Part shown: positions 18,545 through 27,280 of the stretch, piece by piece
Layout of the letters: every line of letters starts with the position of its first letter
Position numbering within the stretch: position 1 is the first letter of the stretch
Source: G963677325 sp963810555
GTDB lineage: Bacteria; Bacteroidota; Bacteroidia; Bacteroidales; Prolixibacteraceae
NCBI GenBank assembly: GCA_963810555.1
Contig: CAWENX010000007.1
Location: forward strand, 248,001 to 312,000
Direction of reading: 5' to 3'
DNA: 64,000 bases
Notes under the pieces: model-generated
Told to the model about the DNA's origin: nothing
The model's input: the letters and a program-made list of their open reading frames with translations, nothing else
Database searches by the model: none
Made by a program: the position numbers and the translations under genes

Positions 18545-21136
18545 ATGATTGAAAAAGTTACCTTAATCGGTTTTAGAAGAATCATTACTTTTTTATTGCT
18601 GCTGTTTATTTTTTTCTTTTCCAATTGCAGTAATCAAAAATACCCTGCTTATCGTGACCCCAATAAGCCGGTTGAACAAAGAGTCTCGGATTTGCTCTCG
18701 CGTATGACTCTTGAAGAAAAGGCCGAATTGCTTGCAGGAAAAGATATGTGGCATTTCAGGGGCATAGAACGTCTGGGAATTCCTTCCATTCAGGTTACCG
18801 ATTGCGGTCATGGTGTGACAGTCATATTGGATGAATCCGGTTCTTCTGTTGGTTGTGCCACCTGTTTTCCCACCGGTGTAGGACAGGCGGCTACCTGGAG
18901 TGAAGAGATGGAGTACGAAATAGGAAAAGCGCTGGGTTATGAAACCAAAGCACTTGGATCTTCGATACTGCTTGCCCCGATGGTTAATATTCACCGTACT
19001 CCGCTTGGCGGAAGAAATTACGAAACCTACTCCGAAGACCCTTATCTGACAGGAAAACTGGCCTCCTCGTTCATAAAGGGAGTCCAGTCTGAAGATGTCG
19101 GCGCCTGTATCAAGGCTATGGTTGCCAATAATCAGCAAACCGATCAGAGTAACCTGGATGTTATTGTTTCTGAAAGGGCTTTACAGGAGATTTATTTCCC
19201 GGAGTTCAGAATACCGATGGCAGAAGCTAAACCATGGGCAGTCATGACAAGTTACAATAAAGTGAACGGAGATTATTCTGCAGAGAAAAAATGGCTTATT
19301 ACCGATATTATCAAAAACCAATGGAAATATAACGGAATAGTTGTATCTGACTGGAGGGGTGTTCATTCTACCAGAAGCATTGAAGCAGGACTGGATATTG
19401 AAATGCCCGGGCCGGGGAAATTTATGACCCAGAAGAATATTTTACAGGCTGTAAAAGACAAGGTCATAACGGAAACTGATCTAAATGACAGGGTTGCAAG
19501 AATACTAAGGGCGCTGATAAAAACAAAAAAGCTTGATCAGGATTATAAAGATTCCATTTTGGACAGGAATTTTGATAATCACAAAAAAGTAGCTTTAAAA
19601 GCGGCTGAAGAATCGATAGTTCTTTTAAAAAACGAAGCCGGATTGCTTCCTCTCAATAAAAAGGAAATTAAGACGCTGGCTGTTATTGGGCCAAATGCAA
19701 AAGAGGCCCGGTTAGGCGGAGGAGGAAGCGCCTCTGTTACTCCTTGTTACAGCATAAGTCCTCTGATGGGATTGAAGAATTTTTGTGGCGATTCGGTGCA
19801 GATCAGCTTTGAAGAAGGATGTCAGTTTATCGGGAATTACCCGCTTGTTGATACCCGGAATTTACAAACTGAAGAGGGTGGAAAAATAATACAGGGATTA
19901 AAAGGAGAGTATTTCAAAGGGAATAAATTGGAAGGAAATCCGGTTTGTACAAGGATTGATGACAAAATAGATTTTTCGTGGGGATGGGCCTCACCTTGTG
20001 AATCGGTCAGTAAAAACGATTATTCCGTTCGATGGACAGGCAAAATTTTACCTCCTTCAAGCGGGAAATACCGTTTGGGTTTAACCTGTACAGGAGGCGG
20101 CTGCCGGTTATATTTTGAAGGGAAACTGGTCGTGGATGCATGGTCGCAAAAGCCCAATCAGAATTATGAGGATCAATTTACACGGTCAGGTCAATATGCC
20201 TCTGTTGATTTGGTAAAAGGTAAATCATATGACCTCAGAGTTGAATTTTATAAAAAAACAAATATCAATTCAATTCGTCTTGAGTGGGAAATGCCTTCAA
20301 AAGAAAATCCCATTGAAAAAGCAGTTGCTTTGGCCAAAAGATCTGACAGAGCAGTGATATTTGCCGGTCTTTCCAATTTATTTGAAGGAGGTGGTCATGA
20401 CCGGACAGATTTGAAGTTACCCGGAGAACAAGATCGTTTGATCAGTGCGGTTGCAAAGGCAAATCCCAACACGGTGGTGGTTCTCATCAATGGAACGCCG
20501 GTTGAAATGCCATGGATCAATGAAGTCAAAGCTGTTGTAGAGGCTTATTATCCCGGACAGGAGGGCGGCAACGCTATAGCCAATATTTTATTCGGGAAAG
20601 TCAACCCGTCTGGAAAACTGCCGGAAACCTTTCCGGTACGGCTGGAAGATAATCCTTCGTTTGGAAATTTCCCGGGCAAGGACAATAAAGTCAACTATGA
20701 GGAAGGTATTTATGTCGGTTACAGATATTATGATACAAAGAAGATCAAACCTCTTTTTGCATTCGGACATGGATTGTCATATACAAAATTCCAATATTCT
20801 GACTTAAAGGTGGAAGAAAATGTGCCTGCCGGTGGATTAATGGTCAGTTGTTCCGTATCCAACACAGGAAAATTATCAGGGGCTGAGGTTGTCCAGCTGT
20901 ATATCCACGATGATGAGGCTTCTGTCGATCGTCCCGAAAAGGAATTGAAAGGGTTTAAGAAAATATTACTGGAACCCGGAGAAAAAAGGTCAGTATCTTT
21001 TGAAATTAAAAAGGAAGAGCTTTCCTTCTATTCGGAAGAGAAGAAAAAATGGGTATTTGAACCGGGAGATTTTAATGTACTGGTCGGAAGTTCTTCTGAT
21101 GATATAAGACTGCAGGATAAGGTTACAATTAATTAA
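18545..21136 (+). CDS. GH3 beta-glucosidase-type lipoprotein with PA14 domain
   Basis: 863 residues. A lipobox-like Cys (FFFSNC, residue 28) indicates a lipoprotein. Order: GH3 TIM-barrel domain (about 45-310), alpha/beta sandwich (about 350-700) interrupted by a PA14-type insert (about 440-590, LKGEYFKGNKLEG...), then a fibronectin III-like domain to the end. The nucleophile is Asp269 in VVSDWRG, and GGHDRTDLKLPGEQ contains the general acid region. The usual Lys-His substrate-binding pair reads Lys190-Ala191 (CIKAMVANNQQ). It hydrolyses beta-linked oligosaccharides in family members; the sugar is unknown. It differs clearly from the five GH3 genes at 33-46 kb. It ends 30 bp before the ATP synthase operon. 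Confidence 0.92.
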   Translation: MIEKVTLIGFRRIITFLLLLFIFFFSNCSNQKYPAYRDPNKPVEQRVSDLLSRMTLEEKAELLAGKDMWHFRGIERLGIPSIQVTDCGHGVTVILDESGSSVGCATCFPTGVGQAATWSEEMEYEIGKALGYETKALGSSILLAPMVNIHRTPLGGRNYETYSEDPYLTGKLASSFIKGVQSEDVGACIKAMVANNQQTDQSNLDVIVSERALQEIYFPEFRIPMAEAKPWAVMTSYNKVNGDYSAEKKWLITDIIKNQWKYNGIVVSDWRGVHSTRSIEAGLDIEMPGPGKFMTQKNILQAVKDKVITETDLNDRVARILRALIKTKKLDQDYKDSILDRNFDNHKKVALKAAEESIVLLKNEAGLLPLNKKEIKTLAVIGPNAKEARLGGGGSASVTPCYSISPLMGLKNFCGDSVQISFEEGCQFIGNYPLVDTRNLQTEEGGKIIQGLKGEYFKGNKLEGNPVCTRIDDKIDFSWGWASPCESVSKNDYSVRWTGKILPPSSGKYRLGLTCTGGGCRLYFEGKLVVDAWSQKPNQNYEDQFTRSGQYASVDLVKGKSYDLRVEFYKKTNINSIRLEWEMPSKENPIEKAVALAKRSDRAVIFAGLSNLFEGGGHDRTDLKLPGEQDRLISAVAKANPNTVVVLINGTPVEMPWINEVKAVVEAYYPGQEGGNAIANILFGKVNPSGKLPETFPVRLEDNPSFGNFPGKDNKVNYEEGIYVGYRYYDTKKIKPLFAFGHGLSYTKFQYSDLKVEENVPAGGLMVSCSVSNTGKLSGAEVVQLYIHDDEASVDRPEKELKGFKKILLEPGEKRSVSFEIKKEELSFYSEEKKKWVFEPGDFNVLVGSSSDDIRLQDKVTIN

Positions 21137-21166
21137 GAATTAAGAATTGATAACCAAAAACAAACG

Positions 21167-21397
21167 GTGAGAAAAAAACCTGATGAAGATTCTGACAAGA
21201 AGGATTGGCTGAGACAGTATGCGAAATATTCAAGTCTGGCATTCCAGATGATAATTATTGTTTTAATAGGCGCTTTTGGAGGCTGGGAACTGGATAAAGT
21301 CCTGGAATTAAAATTTCCTGTATTCACCGTGATATTAATCCTGGTAGCAACTTTTCTGTCATTGTTTTATATGATTCGAACCCTTTTGAAAAAATAA
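21167..21397 (+). CDS. AtpZ/AtpI-like small membrane protein
   Basis: 76 residues from a GTG start at 21167. Charged N-terminus (MRKKPDEDSDKKDW), then two transmembrane helices (about 22-42 and 50-70) with GAFGGWELDK between them, the pattern of AtpZ/AtpI-like subunits encoded first in F-type ATP synthase operons. These assist assembly of the rotor or magnesium handling in other bacteria. It begins only 30 bp after the GH3 gene, yet by family it belongs with the ATP synthase genes downstream. Confidence 0.75.
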   Translation: MRKKPDEDSDKKDWLRQYAKYSSLAFQMIIIVLIGAFGGWELDKVLELKFPVFTVILILVATFLSLFYMIRTLLKK

Positions 21398-21641
21398 GAA
21401 AGAGCATAGAGCAAAGAGAGAGTTCGCCCTATTCCCTATTCCATATGCACTAATGAAAGAATGAAAGAATGAAAGGAGCAAAGAGCGAAGAGCGAAGAGC
21501 AGAGAACGGAGTATGGAGAACCGGAACTGAAAACGGAACACTTCCATCCTTTCTCCGGTCTCCCGTCTCCCTTTACCCTCTGCTTCTTGCCTTATACCCT
21601 ATGCCCTTCGTGTAATTCGTCAATAATTCGTGTAATTCGTT
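21398..21641. repeat. Mosaic of several 7- and 8-bp-period arrays
   Basis: Reading through: GCATAGA/GCAAAGA, CCCTATT x2, AATGAAAG x3 (8 bp), GCAAAGA/GCGAAGA x3, GGTCTCC/CGTCTCC, then ATTCGT-containing words repeated twice. Nothing codes here. The array types also occur at 4404, 22179, 23537 and 2965. Confidence 0.8.
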
Positions 21642-22019
21642 ATGATCGAAATTAAACAATTTATTCTTAAAATTTTAACTTTCAGTATAATACTGATTGC
21701 TATTGCAGTAATACTTTATTTGACTTTATTAAGAAAATTCTATGTAAAGTCTTTCCCCTTGCAAATATTGCTTATCGGCTTTTTAACGGCTTTCAGTCAT
21801 ATCCGGATGATTAAAGCCAGTCAGCATAACATCCGCAGATTTACATCGGCTTTTATGCTTTCAGTAACATTAAAGCTGCTGATATACTTATTTTTTCTGC
21901 TTATTGGTTTGCTTTTTGATCATTCCAATGCCCTGACATTTGTAATAACATTTTTCATTCTGTATATCTGTTATACAGTGTTTGAAGTTTCACAAATATT
22001 AAAATTTTTAAAAAAATAG
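21642..22019 (+). CDS. Hypothetical four-helix membrane protein of the ATP synthase operon
   Basis: 125 residues with four hydrophobic helices (about 10-30, 38-55, 68-90, 96-116) and a short basic C-terminus. No family name is recognised from sequence. It sits between the AtpZ-like gene and atpB, only 9 bp from the latter's first possible start, so it is very likely co-translated. Its position matches that of AtpI-type assembly proteins, which is an inference from context. Confidence 0.7.
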   Translation: MIEIKQFILKILTFSIILIAIAVILYLTLLRKFYVKSFPLQILLIGFLTAFSHIRMIKASQHNIRRFTSAFMLSVTLKLLIYLFFLLIGLLFDHSNALTFVITFFILYICYTVFEVSQILKFLKK

Positions 22020-22028
22020 GTAAAAAGT

Positions 22029-23225
22029 TTGATACAATTTCATGATATGTTCAGAAGATTTTTACTTTTGTCGACCAAAGATGAATGGCTAGTGAAAACC
22101 TCGAAAACCTTACTTGCTTTAATTACTATACTGGTTCTCTCAATCGGATTAATCAGAGCAGCTAATAATCCGCAAAGTTCTCCGGTCTCCGGTCACCAGT
22201 CTCCGGTCTCCTCTGAAAATGGCTTTGATGCAGGAAAATTGATTCTTCATCATGTGACCGATACTTATGAATGGCACATTGCAACAATCGGTGAATTAGA
22301 TATTTCCATTCCACTTCCGGTTATACTGTACAGCAAACAATCCGGATTAAATGTTTTTATGTCAGGGAAATTGGAGCATGGAACTCAGACTTATAAGGAT
22401 TTTAAAATTGCTACTGAAGGAGCCGATGAAAGGAAAATTGTTGAAATTCTTCCTGATGGCAAAGAGATAAGGCCGATTGATTTATCCATTACAAAAAATG
22501 TAGCTTCGTTATTTATAAGTGTCATACTGATCATATTAATCTTTGTAATAATTGCAAAGAGGTATTCTGAAAATTATGCCCGCGCTCCCAAAGGAATTCA
22601 AAGCTGGCTTGAACCAATAATTCTTTTTGTGAGGGATGATATTGCAAAAGCCGCAATCGGTGAAGAAAAATACCGTAAATATCTGCCTTTTTTATTAACC
22701 ACCTTTTTCTTCATCCTGATTAACAATATACTTGGTATAGTACCTGTATTTCCCGGAGGAGCAAATCTGACCGGTAATATCACAATTACAATGGTCCTTG
22801 CCGTATTTACTTTTATAATAACAAGCCTAAGCGGATCAAGGGATTATTGGGTTCATCTGATCAATACGCCCGGAGTGCCCTGGTGGTTAAAATTACCTGT
22901 ACCTCTTATGCCTATTGTGGAGATCATGGGTATATTTATAAAACCATTCGTTTTGATGATCCGATTGTTTGCAAACATGCTGGCAGGTCATATTGTGGCA
23001 TTAGGTTTTTACAGCCTCATCTTTATATTCGGGGCAAAAACAGTTTTAGCAGGATACGGGATTTCGGTTGTTTCCATCATGTTTACAGTGTTCATGGCTT
23101 TATTGGAATTACTTGTGGCTTTTATACAGGCTTATGTATTCACTTTGCTGTCTGCACTTTATTTTAGTATGGCCATGGAAAAGCATGAATCTCATAAACA
23201 TAATGAATCACATATTGTCACTTAA
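22029..23225 (+). CDS. atpB: ATP synthase Fo subunit a
   Basis: Up to 398 residues from a TTG at 22029; the ATG at 22047 (MFRRFLLL) is an equally good start. After a first helix there is a long extracytoplasmic segment (about 45-160) before the conserved membrane core, as is usual in Bacteroidota. The stator Arg lies in MIRLFANMLAGH (about 312), and a second conserved stretch is LLELLVAFIQAYVFTLLS. Subunit a forms the proton half-channels against the c-ring. The segment about residues 50-62 (SSPVSGHQSPVSS) is encoded by a 7-bp repeat array at 22179-22213, which is unusual inside such a conserved gene. Confidence 0.96.
   Translation: MIQFHDMFRRFLLLSTKDEWLVKTSKTLLALITILVLSIGLIRAANNPQSSPVSGHQSPVSSENGFDAGKLILHHVTDTYEWHIATIGELDISIPLPVILYSKQSGLNVFMSGKLEHGTQTYKDFKIATEGADERKIVEILPDGKEIRPIDLSITKNVASLFISVILIILIFVIIAKRYSENYARAPKGIQSWLEPIILFVRDDIAKAAIGEEKYRKYLPFLLTTFFFILINNILGIVPVFPGGANLTGNITITMVLAVFTFIITSLSGSRDYWVHLINTPGVPWWLKLPVPLMPIVEIMGIFIKPFVLMIRLFANMLAGHIVALGFYSLIFIFGAKTVLAGYGISVVSIMFTVFMALLELLVAFIQAYVFTLLSALYFSMAMEKHESHKHNESHIVT
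22179..22213 (+). repeat. Five-unit 7-bp array inside atpB
   Basis: TCTCCGG, TCTCCGG, TCACCAG, TCTCCGG, TCTCCTC. The frame stays open. The same unit occurs between genes near 21555. Confidence 0.9.
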
Positions 23226-23269
23226 AAAAATTCATTATTATAATTAATTAGTTTATCCACTTTAATCTT

Positions 23270-23536
23270 ATGAGTATGTTAACATTAGGGATTATTTTAC
23301 AAGTTGTTGCAAATACAGCAATTGCTAAAATGGGTGCTGGTATTGGTGCAGGATTGGCTGCAATAGGTGCAGGTGTTGGTATCGGCCGAATCGGAGGAGG
23401 TGCAGTCGAAGCAATTGCCCGCCAGCCGGAAGCCGCAGGAGATATCCGATCCAACATGATCGTTTCTGCTGCGTTAGTTGAAGGGGTAGCCTTCTTTGCA
23501 ATTGTTATTTGTCTTTTGATACTTTTCGTAGGTTAA
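23270..23536 (+). CDS. atpE: ATP synthase Fo subunit c
   Basis: 88 residues forming a helical hairpin. Helix 1 is glycine-rich (GAGIGAGLAAIGAGVGIG), the polar loop is ARQPE (51-54), and the ion-binding carboxylate is Glu71 in ALVEGVAFFA. The Gln and Ser ligands typical of sodium-type rings are not evident, so proton coupling is likely. The ring rotates against subunit a. Confidence 0.97.
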   Translation: MSMLTLGIILQVVANTAIAKMGAGIGAGLAAIGAGVGIGRIGGGAVEAIARQPEAAGDIRSNMIVSAALVEGVAFFAIVICLLILFVG

Positions 23537-23632
23537 GGGCAAAGAGCAAAGGGCAAAGAGCAAAAAACTCCTGACTCTTAACTCTTTGCTGATAATTCAT
23601 AATTTTTAATTCATAATTTTTAATTCTTAATT
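23537..23632. repeat. 7-bp arrays filling the atpE-atpF gap
   Basis: GCAAAGA/GCAAAGG x4, then ACTCCTG, ACTCTTA, ACTCTTT, then AATTCAT, AATTTTT, AATTCAT, AATTTTT, AATTCTT. Three unrelated sequences, all 7-bp period. Confidence 0.85.
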
Positions 23633-24127
23633 ATGGGATTAGTTAGTCCTGATTTTGGATTGCTTTTTTGGATGGTGATTTCTTTTTCAATTTTATTAAT
23701 CATCCTTAAAAAATTCGCGTGGAAACCGATATTAAAAGCATTGTCGGACAGAGAAGATTCTATCGATCAGGCATTAAAGGCAGCACAACTGGCCAAAGAA
23801 GAGATGACACGTTTGCAGGCTGATAATGAGAAAATATTGCGGGAAGCAATTATTGAGCGTGAAAAAATAGTTAAAGAAGCGCGCGAAATGAAGGAATCAA
23901 TAGTTCGTGATGCTAAAATCCATGCGGCAGATGAAGCGAATAAAGTGATGGAAAACGCAAGAAAAGCAATTGAGCAGGAAAAAGCTGCAGCTATCAGTGA
24001 TATTAAAAATATCATTTCCACTTTTTCCATTGAAATTGCTGAAAAAATACTGCAGGAACATTTAACCAAAAGTGAAAATCAGAAGAAACTGGTTAAAAAT
24101 TACATCGATCACATAAAACTTAACTGA
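23633..24127 (+). CDS. atpF: ATP synthase Fo subunit b
   Basis: 164 residues: one N-terminal membrane helix (FGLLFWMVISFSILLIIL, about 8-26) followed by a long charged helix to the end, as expected for the peripheral stalk dimer. The start PDFGLLFWM is typical. It lies between the c and delta genes with a repeat-filled 96-bp gap upstream. Confidence 0.95.
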   Translation: MGLVSPDFGLLFWMVISFSILLIILKKFAWKPILKALSDREDSIDQALKAAQLAKEEMTRLQADNEKILREAIIEREKIVKEAREMKESIVRDAKIHAADEANKVMENARKAIEQEKAAAISDIKNIISTFSIEIAEKILQEHLTKSENQKKLVKNYIDHIKLN

Positions 24128-24175
24128 TAGTCTTGAATAATTGCGCTTCAGGGATAATATTACAATATTCAATAG

Positions 24176-24718
24176 ATGGATGAGAATAAAATCTCGGTAA
24201 GGTATGCAAAAGCCTTGTTTAGTTTTGCTGTTGAGCGAAAACTTCTTGATGAGGTTAAGAAGGATATTGACCTTATCGAAAAAACGATTGGTACTGTTCC
24301 TGAATTTAAAATAGTTCTCACGAATCCTGTATTTAAAACTTCTGACAAAGTAAGGTTATTTAAAGTGATATTTGCCGGAAAGATAAATTCTGTTACATTA
24401 TCATTCTTAAACCTTGTCCTGTCAAATAAACGGGAATCATTTCTTGAAAGTATTATAAGGAATTTTCTTGCATTGTATCGCAGGAATGCCGGCTTCAAAT
24501 CAGCTGCTATTTCCAGTGCTGTTGAGTTGGATCCGGATTCAGTGGAAAATCTCAAACAATTGATAAAGAATATGTTTAAGACTGATATTGAACTCACTTG
24601 TATTGTAAATCCCGATCTGATTGGAGGATTTATTCTTCGCGTTGAAGATCAACAGTTGGATGCAAGTGTATCATCCAAATTAAAAGGACTCAAGCTGGAA
24701 CTAATTAAAAATTCTTAA
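24176..24718 (+). CDS. atpH: ATP synthase F1 subunit delta
   Basis: 180 residues. The N-terminal helical bundle starts ISVRYAKALFSFA and the C-terminal region has NPDLIGGFILRVEDQQLDAS, both family signatures. Delta joins the b dimer to the alpha3beta3 head. The stop codon is formed by the first copies of a 7-bp ATTCTTA array that extends to the next gene. Confidence 0.95.
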   Translation: MDENKISVRYAKALFSFAVERKLLDEVKKDIDLIEKTIGTVPEFKIVLTNPVFKTSDKVRLFKVIFAGKINSVTLSFLNLVLSNKRESFLESIIRNFLALYRRNAGFKSAAISSAVELDPDSVENLKQLIKNMFKTDIELTCIVNPDLIGGFILRVEDQQLDASVSSKLKGLKLELIKNS

Positions 24719-24741
24719 TTCTTAATTCTTAATTCTTAATT
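24711..24741. repeat. ATTCTTA array overlapping the atpH stop codon
   Basis: Four and a half exact copies of ATTCTTA. The TAA stop of atpH is within the first unit. Confidence 0.9.
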
Positions 24742-24749
24742 AAAATAGA

Positions 24750-26330
24750 ATGGCTGGAATAAAACCTGCAGAAGTTTCTGAAATCCTCAAAAGACAATTG
24801 GAGGGTTTTAAAATCGTGGCAGAACTTGAAGAGGTAGGTACTGTATTGGAAGTTGGAGACGGTATTGCCCGTATCTACGGATTATCCAATGTTCAATCAA
24901 ATGAAATGGTTGAATTTGACAGTGGTGTAATGGGTATTGTTTTAAACCTTGAGGAGGATAATGTTGGCTGCGTATTGCTTGGACCAACCGAAAAGATTAA
25001 AGAAGGTGATACTGTAAGACGCCGGAAAAAAATGGCCTCTATCAATGTAGGTGAAGGATTGCTGGGACGCGTTATAAATACGATCGGTGAACCGCTTGAC
25101 GGTAAAGGTCCCATTACCGGTAAATTATACGAAATGCCTTTTGAGCGTAAAGCGCCGGGGGTCATTTTTCGAATGCCGGTAACCGAACCTTTGCAGACCG
25201 GGATTAAGGCTATTGACGCTATGATACCTATCGGGCGCGGTCAGAGAGAATTGATCATCGGTGATCGTCAGACCGGTAAAACCGCAATTGCCATTGATAC
25301 AATTATCAATCAAAAAGAATTCTATCTTAAAGGCAAGCCAGTCTATTGTATTTATGTTGCTATCGGACAGAAAGGATCTACGGTAGCAAATATTGCCAAA
25401 ATATTGCAGGAAAATGGGGCGCTGGACTATACTGTCATAGTCATGTCGACAGCCTCCGATCCGGCTGCATTGCAGTTTTATGCCCCATTTGCAGGTGTTG
25501 CAATCGGTGAATATTTCAGAGATACCGGACGTTCAGCTTTAATTATTTATGATGATTTATCCAAACAGGCAGTTTCTTATCGCGAGGTTTCATTGTTGTT
25601 GCGTCGCCCTCCGGGTCGCGAAGCCTATCCGGGAGATATATTCTATTTGCATTCCCGTCTCCTTGAAAGGGCTGCGAAAATAAATGATTCCGATGAGGTG
25701 GCACAACAAATCAATGATGTACCTGAATCAATCAAACATTTACTTAAAGGCGGCGGTTCTTTGACTGCGCTTCCCATAATTGAAACACAGGATGGAGACG
25801 TTTCAGCTTACATACCTACCAATGTTATTTCTATTACGGACGGACAGATCTATCTTGAATCAAACCTTTTCAATTCGGGAATCCGGCCTGCTATCAATGT
25901 TGGATTATCGGTTTCCAGGGTTGGAGGAAAGGCACAGGTCAAAGCAATGAAAAAAGTTGCCGGATCTTTAAGGACAGACCAGGCTGAATATCGTGAACTT
26001 GAAGCATTCTCCAAATTTGGATCTGATCTGGACTCTGCGACTAAAGCTGTTCTTAAAAAAGGTGAACGGAATGTTGAAATCCTTAAACAAGGCCAGTATT
26101 CCCCGATGCGTATAGAAAAACAAATCGCAATTCTGTTTTGCGGAACCAGAGGTTTATTGATGGATGTTCCAAGAGATAAAGTCAATGAGTTCGAAAAAGA
26201 GTATCTTGAAGTTCTCGAACATAAACACAAAGATGTTTTGGAAATATTGAGCCGTGGAGAAATTAACGATGAGGTCACAAAGACTTTAGAAACGGCAGCA
26301 AGAGAAATTGCAGAAAAATATAAATATTGA
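24750..26330 (+). CDS. atpA: ATP synthase F1 subunit alpha
   Basis: 526 residues, standard length. Walker A is GDRQTGKT (171-178), the arginine finger region is ISVTDGQ-like (ISITDGQIYLES), and RRPPGREAYPGDIFYLHSR is the family signature. The N-terminus (EVSEILKRQLEGF) is complete. Non-catalytic nucleotide-binding subunit of the head, alternating with beta. Confidence 0.98.
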   Translation: MAGIKPAEVSEILKRQLEGFKIVAELEEVGTVLEVGDGIARIYGLSNVQSNEMVEFDSGVMGIVLNLEEDNVGCVLLGPTEKIKEGDTVRRRKKMASINVGEGLLGRVINTIGEPLDGKGPITGKLYEMPFERKAPGVIFRMPVTEPLQTGIKAIDAMIPIGRGQRELIIGDRQTGKTAIAIDTIINQKEFYLKGKPVYCIYVAIGQKGSTVANIAKILQENGALDYTVIVMSTASDPAALQFYAPFAGVAIGEYFRDTGRSALIIYDDLSKQAVSYREVSLLLRRPPGREAYPGDIFYLHSRLLERAAKINDSDEVAQQINDVPESIKHLLKGGGSLTALPIIETQDGDVSAYIPTNVISITDGQIYLESNLFNSGIRPAINVGLSVSRVGGKAQVKAMKKVAGSLRTDQAEYRELEAFSKFGSDLDSATKAVLKKGERNVEILKQGQYSPMRIEKQIAILFCGTRGLLMDVPRDKVNEFEKEYLEVLEHKHKDVLEILSRGEINDEVTKTLETAAREIAEKYKY

Positions 26331-26362
26331 GTTTAATAATATTTAATGTAAGGGTTTGAATA

Positions 26363-27271
26363 TTGGCTAATTTAAAAGAAATAAGAAATCGCATTACCTC
26401 TGTAAAATCGACGCAGCAGGTTACGAGTGCTATGAAAATGGTTTCGGCTGCCAAATTACGTAAGGCACAGGATGCTATTCTTCAGATGCGACCCTATGCC
26501 AATGAACTTCAGAATATTTTGGCTAATCTGAGTTTCAATCTCGATACAAACGTTGAAAATCAATATACGGAGCATCCTGAAGTTAACAGGATCTTATTAA
26601 TAGCAATTGCCTCAAACAGAGGGCTTTGTGGTGGATTTAACTCAAATGTGATAAAAAAAGTAACCGATTTGGTCTCAAATACCTATTCTGAGTATTATCG
26701 CATGGGGACAATCGATATTATTGTAATTGGCAAAAAGGTTTCTGATGGATTAAAAACAAGAAATATAAGGGTCACAAAAACTTTCAATGAATTGTATGAT
26801 AACCTGAATTTCAAAACGGTAAGCGACATTGCTTTGGATATAATGAATAATTATGCCGACCGGACCTATGATAAAATAGAGATTATTTACAACCAGTTTA
26901 AAAATGCTGCTGTACAGAAATTGGAAGTTGAACAGTTTTTACCGGTGAAAATCAATGCCAGCCTGTCTCAGGTCAAAAGTGATAAGGGAATAACAATCAG
27001 ACCTGATTATATTTTTGAGCCATCCACGCAAGAAATTGTGGATTTCATCATACCAAAATCACTGAAATTGCAATTATTCAAAGCGATACTGGATTCGATA
27101 GCTTCTGAACATGGAGCCCGAATGACGGCAATGCATATTGCCACTGATAATGCGTATGAAATATTGCGCGAATTACGGCTGAGCTATAATAAAGCCCGTC
27201 AGGCGTCAATCACAAATGAAATCCTGGAAATTGTCAGCGGAGCCAATGCGTTGAGGAATCAATCGGCATAA
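26363..27271 (+). CDS. atpG: ATP synthase F1 subunit gamma
   Basis: 302 residues from a TTG start (MANLKEIRNRITSVKSTQQ). The long N-terminal helix continues to TSAMKMVSAAKLRKAQ, and the C-terminal helix has ASEHGARMTAMHIATDNA and the closing LRLSYNKARQASITNEILEIVSGA. Gamma is the central rotor shaft. The TTG start is the only one that gives the conserved N-terminus. Confidence 0.97.
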   Translation: MANLKEIRNRITSVKSTQQVTSAMKMVSAAKLRKAQDAILQMRPYANELQNILANLSFNLDTNVENQYTEHPEVNRILLIAIASNRGLCGGFNSNVIKKVTDLVSNTYSEYYRMGTIDIIVIGKKVSDGLKTRNIRVTKTFNELYDNLNFKTVSDIALDIMNNYADRTYDKIEIIYNQFKNAAVQKLEVEQFLPVKINASLSQVKSDKGITIRPDYIFEPSTQEIVDFIIPKSLKLQLFKAILDSIASEHGARMTAMHIATDNAYEILRELRLSYNKARQASITNEILEIVSGANALRNQSA

Positions 27272-27280
27272 GATATTATT

